Below, one piece after another: positions 1 to 4,909 of a DNA stretch of 5,276 bases. The notes under the pieces were generated by a model. The model was given only the letters and a program-made list of their open reading frames with translations, made no database searches and was not told the DNA's origin. Each line of letters begins with the position of its first letter. The stretch's first letter is position 1. Source of the stretch: Clostridiaceae bacterium (GTDB lineage: Bacteria > Bacillota_A > Clostridia > Acetivibrionales > Acetivibrionaceae); NCBI GenBank assembly GCA_012513545.1, contig JAAZCB010001395.1, positions 1-5,276 on the forward strand, read 5' to 3'. The translations under genes and the position numbers were made by a program.

Positions 1-120
1 GCCAAATATTAGAATGAAGGTAATATAACCATTTATGGAGTTTAAATAATCAATAATCAATAATTGATTATCAATTAAAGTAACTAACTCCGGAAATTCT
101 TCATATAAGTAACCATCCAT
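1..120 (-). CDS. 5' part of the VII/IX-like membrane protein (duplicate of the gene at 5087-5269)
   Basis: This is the first 40 codons of the 60-residue membrane protein annotated in full at 5087-5269. It appears here a second time only because of the terminal overlap. In the circular genome the gene starts at 120 and runs through position 1 into 5149. This copy is useful because it shows the upstream context that the right-hand copy lacks: an AAGGAG ribosome binding site lies just before the ATG, overlapping the last codons of the ssDNA-binding protein gene, whose stop is only 2 bases upstream of this start. The two genes are therefore probably translationally coupled. Confidence 0.85.
   Translation of the reverse strand, partial: MDGYLYEEFPELVTLIDNQLLIIDYLNSINGYITFILIFG
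47..77. repeat. AT-rich imperfect palindrome inside the VII/IX-like gene
   Basis: A perfect 9-1-9 palindrome (53-61 / 63-71, centred on 62) extends after two mismatches by four more pairs to 47-77. It lies within the coding sequence of the 60-residue membrane protein and recurs at 5196-5226 through the terminal overlap. It could form a hairpin in single-stranded virion DNA or in mRNA, or be a regulator site. In DNA this AT-rich it could also be chance. Confidence 0.45.
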
Positions 121-122
121 TT

Positions 123-365
123 TTAAACTCCTTGTGATATTGATACCAGGCTAAATGACGTTCTTCCGTTATAACTTGACCAATTAATTTCAACATCTAC
201 CGGCGACATAATTTTAATTCCGTTCGGTATGTAACATTCTTTACTAACAAAAATTTCAGCAAGTTCACCTGACACAGAATCAAACAATTTGCACATAGTT
301 AATAAATTTCCGTTCTTTGACATAAATTCTTTAGTTCCAGCAAACAGAGCTTTTCCTTTTAACAT
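123..365 (-). CDS. Single-stranded DNA-binding protein, gene V-like
   Basis: This 80-residue soluble protein is probably the phage protein that coats newly displaced viral single strands, stops their conversion to duplex and presents them to the membrane assembly site, as pV does in M13 (87 residues). No signal peptide or membrane segment is seen. Beta-rich alternation and a glycine-punctuated N-terminus (GKALFAG, then KEF and SKNG at residues 12-19) fit a small OB-like ssDNA-binding fold. Sequence likeness to M13 pV is weak, so the call rests on size, fold pattern and position as first gene of the structural operon, directly before the small coat genes. Start ATG at 365 has AAGGAGG at 373-379, 7 bases upstream. 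The stop is 2 bases from the next gene's start. Transcription probably begins in the divergent control region at 366-492. Confidence 0.72.
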   Translation of the reverse strand: MLKGKALFAGTKEFMSKNGNLLTMCKLFDSVSGELAEIFVSKECYIPNGIKIMSPVDVEINWSSYNGRTSFSLVSISQGV

Positions 366-393
366 TTTTTTACCTCCTTACTAATTTTAATTA

Positions 394-409
394 ATGAATT
401 ATAATTCAT
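394..409. promoter_or_regulatory. Perfect 16-bp palindrome over a candidate -10 box
   Basis: The sequence ATGAATTATAATTCAT is perfectly self-complementary. It contains TATAAT on the minus strand (403-398), the best -10 candidate for the structural operon. TSS-to-start distance would be about 25 bases to the gene V-like ATG at 365. No good TTGACA -35 element is seen at standard spacing, so the promoter might be weak or activator-dependent. A palindrome over a -10 box, between a regulator gene and the operon it faces, suggests an operator for the XRE protein. That is inference. Confidence 0.5.
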
Positions 410-451
410 CTTTCTACATAAATTTATAATATCCTTCTTTAATTAAAAAAA

Positions 452-480
452 TCTTGATTAATGTAGTCGTTTAATCAAGA
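452..480. promoter_or_regulatory. Inverted repeat just upstream of the XRE gene ribosome binding site
   Basis: Two perfect 10-base arms (452-461 and 471-480) are separated by 9 bases. The right arm ends directly against the AAGGAG ribosome binding site (481-486) of the HTH gene. It could be an operator for autoregulation, or, if transcribed, a 5' leader hairpin that affects ribosome access. A TATAAT at 425-430 on the plus strand would place the transcript start around 437, upstream of the repeat, but it has no convincing -35. Confidence 0.5.
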
Positions 481-492
481 AAGGAGTAAACC

Positions 493-678
493 ATGGTCTT
501 ATATATAATTAAAAAACGAAGAAAAGAATTAGGTATTACTCAGGAATCGTTATCCAGGCAAGTAAATATTACTTTAATAAATTTTCAACAAATCGAAAAT
601 GGAGAAGTTTTACCAAATGTAAAAACTGCATTACTAATATGTAAAATATTAAATATCGATATCAGAAAAGTATGGTGA
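493..678 (+). CDS. Small XRE/Cro-type helix-turn-helix regulator
   Basis: This 61-residue protein consists of little more than one HTH_3 domain. The N-terminal helix (IIKKRRKELG, residues 5-14) is followed by the ITQESLSRQV helix (15-24), the recognition-helix segment LINFQQIENGE (28-38), then the PNVKTALLICKILNI closing helices. That order and the conserved IENG turn are typical of XRE/Cro/cI proteins. It has no effector or protease-sensing domain. Start ATG at 493 follows AAGGAG at 481-486 with 6-base spacing. It is transcribed divergently from the structural operon across an intergenic region with two palindromes, the usual layout for a phage repressor controlling itself and the opposing operon. 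Activator or copy-number roles are also possible. The family call is firm; the regulatory role is inferred. Confidence 0.85.
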   Translation: MVLYIIKKRRKELGITQESLSRQVNITLINFQQIENGEVLPNVKTALLICKILNIDIRKVW

Positions 679-797
679 TCCTTTTTCCTCCTTTTGTTTT
701 TTTAATCGTACCATATCGGTAAAGGGTTATTTTTTTTCAGATTATCAATTTTAATTCGACTTACAAAGAAAAAAAATAATTTTTATAAATAATTTTC

Positions 798-826
798 TTA
801 ACGCTGCGCTAAAAATTTTTTATAAA
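798..826 (+). promoter_or_regulatory. Candidate promoter of the zinc-ribbon gene
   Basis: TTAACG (798-803, 4 of 6 to the -35 consensus) and TATAAA (821-826, 5 of 6 to the -10 consensus) are separated by 17 bases. The predicted transcript start, near 833, precedes the ribosome binding site at 866-872 and the ATG at 882. A later TTGACT at 836-841 has no matching -10 at 16-18 bases. AT-rich DNA makes chance -10 matches common, so this is a candidate only. Confidence 0.4.
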
Positions 827-881
827 AACAAGCCCTTGACTCGATATGTTAAGAGAAATAAAAAAAAGGAGGAAAAAAGGT

Positions 882-1175
882 ATGAATGATAATAACCAAC
901 TAAAAAAAATATTTGATGAGGTGATAAAATGGACTGATTTACAAGCTAAATCTTATTACTTAAGCAGTTTGTTGGGATTACTTGAATCTGATGAATCTTT
1001 TAATAAACTAAACGATGATCTAGTTTCAGCCATTATAAAAAACCACAAATTATTTATAGCAAAAGAACTTGATACATTTCAATGTGAATTTTGTGATGAA
1101 GTTTTTAATGTTAGTAAATCTCCATTTGTTCTCTTTTGTCCATATTGCTCAAGTGAAGATTTAATTAAACTATAA
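882..1175 (+). CDS. 97-residue zinc-ribbon protein, function unknown
   Basis: I do not recognise a named family. The N-terminal two thirds is charged and probably helical (for example LKKIFDEVIKW at 7-17, then YLSSLLGLLE at 26-35). The C-terminus carries two cysteine pairs, CEFC (68-71) and CPYC (86-89), spaced like a four-cysteine zinc ribbon. No signal peptide or membrane segment is seen. I start at ATG 882, not at an in-frame ATG at 846, because AAGGAGG (866-872) lies 9 bases before 882 and inside the longer reading frame. It is on the strand opposite the structural genes, 203 bases after the HTH gene, with its own candidate promoter and a strong terminator: an independent accessory unit. 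It could act in regulation, host takeover, superinfection exclusion or defence avoidance. Nothing in the sequence decides between these. Confidence 0.75.
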   Translation: MNDNNQLKKIFDEVIKWTDLQAKSYYLSSLLGLLESDESFNKLNDDLVSAIIKNHKLFIAKELDTFQCEFCDEVFNVSKSPFVLFCPYCSSEDLIKL

Positions 1176-1182
1176 TTGTATT

Positions 1183-1216
1183 AAGGAGTAGTATTTATTT
1201 ACTACTCCTTTTTTTT
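1183..1216 (+). terminator. Intrinsic terminator after the zinc-ribbon gene
   Basis: A perfect 11-bp stem (1183-1193 with 1200-1210) has a 6-base loop and is followed by an uninterrupted T run to 1216, 7 bases after the stop codon. It is a textbook Rho-independent terminator on the plus strand. It lies between convergent genes. Its stem could also impede minus-strand transcription coming out of the replication gene, but the U tract is poor in that direction. Confidence 0.92.
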
Positions 1217-1241
1217 GTTCATTTAAAAGTTAATAATTTAA

Positions 1242-1589
1242 TCATGCTGACAATTCCAGCTGTGCTATACGTTCTTTGAGATCAAGAAATACACCATTAA
1301 TATTACAGCTGCACTCAGGCAATGGTAAGAAATCATAAAGCCTTTCGTAACCTTCCCTGCCTTCTAAATTTTCAATTATGTCCGATTTAACACCATACAA
1401 GCTCACGCCAGCAGCCGCCAAATCTTTTTTCAATCTCCACCATGTAGTTCTTTCTATATCATTTTTAACCATTTGTACGCCTATAATTTGAATTCTTGAC
1501 CAATAAGAAAAAAGATTATTTGCTTTTCGCTTTGAATATACACTTTCTAATCGTTCTTTAACATCATAAACAGTTTTAACTGTTTCCAT
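1242..1589 (-). CDS. Possible gene X-like protein from an internal start in the replication gene
   Basis: An in-frame ATG at 1589 (residue 253 of the initiator) would give a 115-residue C-terminal product. It is preceded by GAAGGTGA (1597-1604) with 7-base spacing, a plausible ribosome binding site. In M13, gene X is the last 111 residues of pII made from an internal ATG and limits replication. The contexts match: M13 reads LFKAFEGDS before its Met, and here LFKEGESN comes before Met253. Expression is inferred from this correspondence. Confidence 0.55.
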   Translation of the reverse strand: METVKTVYDVKERLESVYSKRKANNLFSYWSRIQIIGVQMVKNDIERTTWWRLKKDLAAAGVSLYGVKSDIIENLEGREGYERLYDFLPLPECSCNINGVFLDLKERIAQLELSA

Positions 1590-2345
1590 ATTAGATTCAC
1601 CTTCTTTAAATAGCTTTTTTATTTCTTTCTCATATATGTTTATGAAATATTCATCATTTAAATATCCGCATCTTACATCCATCTTATCATATTTAATTTT
1701 TCTTTTTCTAACTTCAACCTCAAACCGTACTAACCGATCCGCGAGCCGATGTAAAAAATTAACCGATATTTCAGTATCAACACCATAAAACTCTTTAAGT
1801 TTTATAAGTCTTTTTTTATCATGATTATTAAATTCGTCACCTTTATGATAAATTTTTATAGTTGTAGAACTTCCCGGAAAATATAGACCATTACCATAGT
1901 TAAGCAATTTTCTTCTAGGATAATCTGCATATCTTAACAAACCTATGTATTCTATAGCTTGTCTTTTATTTTGCAAATCAAAAACATATGCTATATCAAC
2001 CCTTGAAACTTCCCATTTGTCCCAATCTGGTAAGTTTATATTAAGTGATCTGCTAACTAATATCACCATATATCTACAACAATCCTTAATATTATCAGGA
2101 CCACCAAATACGTTAAATCCCATAATAAACTTGTGCAACGAACAACTTAATTTAATACGATTACCAGATATTATTTTTACACTCATTCGTGAATCGTAAG
2201 AACCTTCTAATTCATCAAATGTAAATCTGCTTAATACCTCACCAGTAGCCATATCAACCCTATGTAACTCATACATTGTTGATCTTATTTTATTTATTAT
2301 TTTATCCTCAATAATAGGTGATATTATTTCTATAGTATCGTACAT
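1242..2345 (-). CDS. Replication initiation protein, gene II/X family
   Basis: This 367-residue protein is the probable rolling-circle initiator that nicks the viral strand at the origin and rejoins it after each round. I recognise the gene II/X family from blocks that line up in order with M13 pII: GFNVFG (76-81; GHNVFG in M13), SRVDIAY (114-120; SRIDAT in M13) and LVRFEVEVRKRKIK (205-218; LVRFEARIETRYLK in M13). Length is close to M13 pII (410). An IKIYHKGDEF segment (163-172) could supply a catalytic tyrosine (Y166), but I cannot assign the active site firmly. The reading frame extends to an ATG at 2372. I prefer 2345 because GGAGG (2351-2355) lies 5 bases before it, whereas the upstream ATGs fall within or beside an inverted repeat with no ribosome site. 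It is transcribed after the origin-like region and ends convergently with the zinc-ribbon gene. Confidence 0.9.
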   Translation of the reverse strand: MYDTIEIISPIIEDKIINKIRSTMYELHRVDMATGEVLSRFTFDELEGSYDSRMSVKIISGNRIKLSCSLHKFIMGFNVFGGPDNIKDCCRYMVILVSRSLNINLPDWDKWEVSRVDIAYVFDLQNKRQAIEYIGLLRYADYPRRKLLNYGNGLYFPGSSTTIKIYHKGDEFNNHDKKRLIKLKEFYGVDTEISVNFLHRLADRLVRFEVEVRKRKIKYDKMDVRCGYLNDEYFINIYEKEIKKLFKEGESNMETVKTVYDVKERLESVYSKRKANNLFSYWSRIQIIGVQMVKNDIERTTWWRLKKDLAAAGVSLYGVKSDIIENLEGREGYERLYDFLPLPECSCNINGVFLDLKERIAQLELSA

Positions 2346-2357
2346 TTTAACCTCCAT

Positions 2358-2373
2358 GTTGCAAACTTGCAAC
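2358..2373. repeat. Inverted repeat upstream of the replication gene start
   Basis: Two perfect 7-base arms (GTTGCAA at 2358-2364 and TTGCAAC at 2367-2373) are separated by 2 bases. It lies between the preferred ribosome binding site of the replication gene (2351-2355) and the larger hairpin at 2375-2403. It could be a binding site for the initiator or a regulator. The close placement to the hairpin suggests both belong to one origin or control element. Confidence 0.55.
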
Positions 2374-2374
2374 G

Positions 2375-2403
2375 TTCGTCCGGTGTTACTATAACCGGAC
2401 GAA
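2375..2403 (-). other. Hairpin in the putative viral-strand origin
   Basis: A perfect 10-bp stem (2375-2384 with 2394-2403), rich in G+C against AT-rich surroundings, closes a 9-base loop. It lies 30 bases before the replication gene start. Filamentous-phage viral-strand origins sit just before gene II and are built of such stem-loops, so this is the best candidate for the initiator's nicking or recognition site. I cannot identify the nicked bond. A 5' leader hairpin in the replication gene mRNA is an alternative. Confidence 0.5.
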
Positions 2404-2416
2404 AATCTTACACATT

Positions 2417-2422
2417 ATTATA
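2417..2422 (-). promoter_or_regulatory. Candidate -10 box for the replication gene
   Basis: An exact TATAAT is present on the minus strand, 72 bases before the preferred start codon at 2345. No convincing -35 element is seen at 16-18 bases, so the call is weak. If used, the transcript would begin close to the 2375-2403 hairpin. Confidence 0.25.
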
Positions 2423-2440
2423 AAATCACATATTTAAATA

Positions 2441-2475
2441 ATCCTGCTGCCCCCTCCGGTGATCGGCAGCAGGAT
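2441..2475 (-). other. Long stem-loop after the Zot gene: terminator and/or packaging signal candidate
   Basis: A perfect 11-bp stem (2441-2451 with 2465-2475) with a 13-base loop begins 5 bases after the Zot gene stop. In transcript sense it is followed by ATTATTTAAAT, not a good U run, so intrinsic termination would be weak. In M13 the packaging-signal hairpin holds the same position, between the last morphogenesis gene and the origin. This hairpin could serve that role in virion DNA, assuming the virion strand has coding sense. Confidence 0.5.
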
Positions 2476-2480
2476 ATAAT

Positions 2481-3185
2481 TTATACTACCTCACGACTCC
2501 TTGTATCTCGAGGTATAAATCCTACCTTTGCAATAGCTTGAATCTTTTCATAAGTATCATATCTTTGACGCAACTCGTTTGTCTGTATGAAAGACCACGT
2601 CCACTTTTTAAATAGTCTACTAACCTTATGACGATCACCATCACAGTTTTCATATTCCCACGCATCATATGCTTTAAGTTTTGTCCATCTTCCAAAAAAC
2701 GTTTTACACTCAATAACTTCAAATGTTTGTTCACGCAGCTGCTTTACCATCCGTCCGAATATTTGAGATGTAGCTACAATTTTAATTTTTTGTTTACGCT
2801 GCATAGTAATCTCAGACAACAAACCTTCCAGGAACTCTTTCCACTTTGTAGAATCATATTCATTTTGTATTTCATCAATAGCAAATATTACTCCGTTTTC
2901 ACCATTCCTTATATTAAAAATATCTTCCCAAGATTCCATTCTTAAATTAGAGTCAGCATAATCAAAATTAGTTACAATTATACATTTTGGAAACTTTACT
3001 GCCATTCTATCCAAGTAATCTACCATAGCAATAGTTTTGCCAGCCCCCTGGCGACCAACAAAAACAGATACACCGTACAAATCAAACTTTTTTCCATATC
3101 GTATTATATTATAAATATCAATAGCTATCAGTTTAAAAAAATGTAATAACTTATGAGTATATCTTTTACTAATAATTCTTTTCAT
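2481..3185 (-). CDS. zot: Zot/pI-family phage assembly ATPase
   Basis: This 234-residue P-loop protein is the motor expected to drive virion assembly and extrusion at the host membrane. Walker A is GRQGAGKT (44-51). The Walker B strand is VIFAIDEIQ (99-107), with D104 and E105 as likely metal-binding and catalytic acids. A following VATSQ strand (137-141) is usual in this family as the sensor-like motif after Walker B. M13 pI has 348 residues, with a membrane anchor and periplasmic tail. Here no convincing membrane segment is visible, and the protein ends soon after the ATPase fold with a basic stretch. I start at ATG 3185, 5 bases after GGAGG (3191-3195). An in-frame ATG at 3200 overlaps the previous gene's stop and lacks its own site. 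It is the last gene of the VI-I pair before the origin-like region. Confidence 0.93.
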   Translation of the reverse strand: MKRIISKRYTHKLLHFFKLIAIDIYNIIRYGKKFDLYGVSVFVGRQGAGKTIAMVDYLDRMAVKFPKCIIVTNFDYADSNLRMESWEDIFNIRNGENGVIFAIDEIQNEYDSTKWKEFLEGLLSEITMQRKQKIKIVATSQIFGRMVKQLREQTFEVIECKTFFGRWTKLKAYDAWEYENCDGDRHKVSRLFKKWTWSFIQTNELRQRYDTYEKIQAIAKVGFIPRDTRSREVV

Positions 3186-3196
3186 AAAATCCTCCA

Positions 3197-3451
3197 TCAT
3201 TCTATAGTAGGTATCTTTCTTATCAGCCAGTTTAAAACAGAAATAAAAAATTCTATATTATAGAACATAATTCCAACAGCAAGACATTTTAAAACGACTC
3301 CAAAAGGAACAAAAAAAGATGCTGCCCTCCATAAAGGGAGCAAAACTCCAAAAGCATAAACAATGTCAATAGGCAAACTTATAACAGGAATCAAACTAAT
3401 AATATAATTAGCAAAATTAAATAAAACTCCAATTATTAATTCTATAATCAT
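3197..3451 (-). CDS. Small polytopic minor coat protein, pVI-like
   Basis: This 84-residue, very hydrophobic protein has about three candidate membrane segments (near 2-24, 28-42 and 44-64), then an amphipathic tail with a basic cluster (LNWLIRKIP, 73-81). Filamentous phages carry a protein of this design, pVI, which caps the end of the particle with pIII and helps release it from the membrane. Position supports this: it lies between the pIII-like and Zot genes, as gene VI does in M13. Start ATG at 3451 has AGGGGG (3458-3463) 6 bases upstream, overlapping the stop of the preceding gene. It ends 11 bases before the Zot start, and that gap holds the Zot ribosome site. Sequence identity to known pVI is not something I can see, so the call rests on topology and gene order. 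Confidence 0.75.
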   Translation of the reverse strand: MIIELIIGVLFNFANYIISLIPVISLPIDIVYAFGVLLPLWRAASFFVPFGVVLKCLAVGIMFYNIEFFISVLNWLIRKIPTIE

Positions 3452-3461
3452 ATTAATCCCC

Positions 3462-4847
3462 CTATTTACTGCCTATTGTAGCTATTCGCTTAAAACAAAA
3501 TATTACTGTAAGCAGAATTAAAAAAGCAGCGACTACAGATTTAAACTGTTGTCCTGCCGTATTAATAAATTCACCCTTACATATACATTGCATTCCCCAA
3601 ATAGGTAAATCAACATAAATATCTTCAAATTCTGATTCATGATCCGTATCTTTGTAACTTTGAAATTCTTCATATGCCGCGGCAATTTGAAATTTTTCTT
3701 GAAAATTTATATTCAAACTTTCTACAAAACCATTTAATACAGCTACATCAGGCACCAAAGCAGTCCTGAGAAAAAAAGTATCTGATGCAGGATTGAGGAA
3801 ATTTGCTATTTCTGCTAATTTATCAAGCAGCCATCTTAAACCCTGAGCTATTGAACCAAAACCCCTATTTACCAATTCCCATATACTAGATAATGCACCC
3901 ACTACAGACGTAGTCTGTTCATTTATATCATTCTGTACATCACCTTGCCAAACAGTAGTAGTAGCTATATAAGCCGCTAAGTTATTTCTTATATCTTCAA
4001 CATTTTGTCCAGTCCAGCTAGATAAAGCAGCCTGCAAATCCATTGAATTTAAAAACTGTTGTTCAAAAGCAATTCTTCTATCCGCAATAAAACCATCAGG
4101 TGCAGACTCGTTTACAAAATCCCCAAGTTCAGAATTATAATTTAATAAATATTCTTGTTCTTCTAAATAACCTAACGATCCTAAAAGAGGAATTCCAATA
4201 AGATTTTCACCAGCCTCAGGAGGAACAATTTTATCAGATCTTGCAATCATAACAAAATCGATACCATTTTCTTGGTAAACTCTCCACCCATAATAATAAG
4301 CATTATTAAAAGCATTATTTGCTGCTTCAACATCACCCCAATAATTCCAATTTCCAATCACTACTTCATTTTTATAAAATGAAACTCTAGAACCAGATAT
4401 ACCAATAGTTAATAAAACACTATTACCATTTATATCTACATAGCTAATTTCTCTATACTTATCAAATAACTGAATATCAACAGGTTCAGAACTTATAATA
4501 ATTTCATTATCACCATGTGAATAATAAGTGTTTAAATAATCATCAATATAATTCCACATTGAATCAGATATAGGACAAGTACCATCTGCAATTAATTTAT
4601 TGTAAAATGTATAAATCATTTGCCTTTGACTATGTTGACTATAATCCCAAAACTTTTCACATGCAACCTGTAATGCTTCATGATCTCCAACCGCAACTGA
4701 TAATCCAGCAGCTGTTAACAATCCTGCTATAACATAATAAACACCTACTGGAATTGCAGGTGCAATAGCATCTGCATAATCTATTTTTATAAATGTAAAT
4801 AACATTATAAATGTTAATACAATAGCTATTTTCTTTTTATTTCTCAT
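3462..4847 (-). CDS. Adsorption (receptor-binding) minor coat protein, pIII-like
   Basis: This 461-residue exported protein is probably the tip protein that recognises the host and mediates DNA entry and particle release. It has a signal peptide (basic RNKKK, hydrophobic 7-20, likely cut after ADA at 27), then a second hydrophobic stretch (31-54). A long polar, Tyr/Asn/Asp-rich ectodomain follows (about 55-300). Next come predicted amphipathic helices (about 310-350, SIWELVNRGFGSIAQGLRWLL), and a C-terminal membrane anchor (437-452) with a basic tail (KRIATIGSK). Signal peptide plus C-terminal anchor is the pIII plan. Cysteines at 63 and 91, and at 421 and 423, could form disulphides. Glycine-rich linkers seen in M13 pIII are absent. 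I use ATG 4847, which places the basic signal-peptide start correctly. A GTG at 4856 is in frame, but it lies within the AAGGGTGG-like ribosome site. The gene follows the coat-gene terminator. Confidence 0.82.
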   Translation of the reverse strand: MRNKKKIAIVLTFIMLFTFIKIDYADAIAPAIPVGVYYVIAGLLTAAGLSVAVGDHEALQVACEKFWDYSQHSQRQMIYTFYNKLIADGTCPISDSMWNYIDDYLNTYYSHGDNEIIISSEPVDIQLFDKYREISYVDINGNSVLLTIGISGSRVSFYKNEVVIGNWNYWGDVEAANNAFNNAYYYGWRVYQENGIDFVMIARSDKIVPPEAGENLIGIPLLGSLGYLEEQEYLLNYNSELGDFVNESAPDGFIADRRIAFEQQFLNSMDLQAALSSWTGQNVEDIRNNLAAYIATTTVWQGDVQNDINEQTTSVVGALSSIWELVNRGFGSIAQGLRWLLDKLAEIANFLNPASDTFFLRTALVPDVAVLNGFVESLNINFQEKFQIAAAYEEFQSYKDTDHESEFEDIYVDLPIWGMQCICKGEFINTAGQQFKSVVAAFLILLTVIFCFKRIATIGSK

Positions 4848-4870
4848 AATTACCACCCTTTATAAAATGA

Positions 4871-4899
4871 AAGCCGGGGGAGAAGATCTGCCCCCGGCT
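4871..4899 (-). terminator. Strong GC hairpin terminator between coat gene and pIII-like gene
   Basis: A 9-bp stem with five consecutive G-C pairs at its top (4872-4880 with 4891-4899) is followed on the minus strand by a U-rich tail (TTCATTTTAT). It lies 10 bases after the major coat gene stop and 24 bases before the pIII-like start. M13 has its central terminator at the same place, where it allows far more gene VIII than gene III mRNA. Partial read-through, or an unseen promoter, must supply the downstream genes. Confidence 0.85.
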
Positions 4900-4909
4900 A
4901 TCAAATGAT

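Larger units (their letters stand above)
1..127. repeat. Terminal direct repeat, left copy (circular overlap)
   Basis: These 127 bases are identical to 5150-5276, giving a constant offset of 5,149. I compared the two stretches base by base and saw no mismatch. The repeat is most simply the overlap left when a circular genome is reported as a linear contig. It begins inside a coding sequence and ends just upstream of that gene's start codon, which does not suit a biological terminal repeat or an att site. One copy should be dropped when the circle is closed. Confidence 0.95.

Noticed and set aside
1..127. Terminal repeats as a biological long terminal repeat or attachment site
   Set aside because: The repeat boundaries fall at arbitrary points in coding sequence, and joining the copies restores normal gene order; overlap of a circular contig is simpler.
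411..438. Possible Xer/dif-like site containing TCTACATAA
   Set aside because: One half resembles the XerD arm (about 8 of 11 to the B. subtilis dif half by eye), but the other half does not match a XerC arm. In AT-rich intergenic DNA one half-site is expected by chance.
709..738. Short stem plus T run after the HTH gene as a terminator
   Set aside because: The stem is only about 4 bp (TACC/GGTA) and is separated from the T run, so it is too weak to call.
740..750. 11-base match to 66-76 (GATTATCAATT)
   Set aside because: Exact 11-base repeats are expected several times by chance in 5 kb of AT-rich DNA.
778..826. Near-direct repeats (AATTTTTATAAA and AATTTTTTATAAAA) flanking a small GC-rich core, considered as a complementary-strand origin
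   Set aside because: The repeats are low-complexity AT sequence, and the central palindrome around 805 is interrupted by mismatches. A promoter explains part of it more simply.
846..881. Longer start for the zinc-ribbon gene
   Set aside because: The extra 12 codons would include the AAGGAGG ribosome site itself, and the ATG at 846 has no site of its own.
1945..2199. 84-codon plus-strand open frame
   Set aside because: It lies wholly antisense to the replication gene, which has clear family motifs, and has no ribosome binding site.
2522..2734. 70-codon minus-strand open frame
   Set aside because: It is a different frame inside the Zot gene, basic and low in complexity, with no ribosome site.
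2628..2945. 105-codon plus-strand open frame
   Set aside because: It is antisense to the conserved ATPase region of the Zot gene; no start signal supports it.
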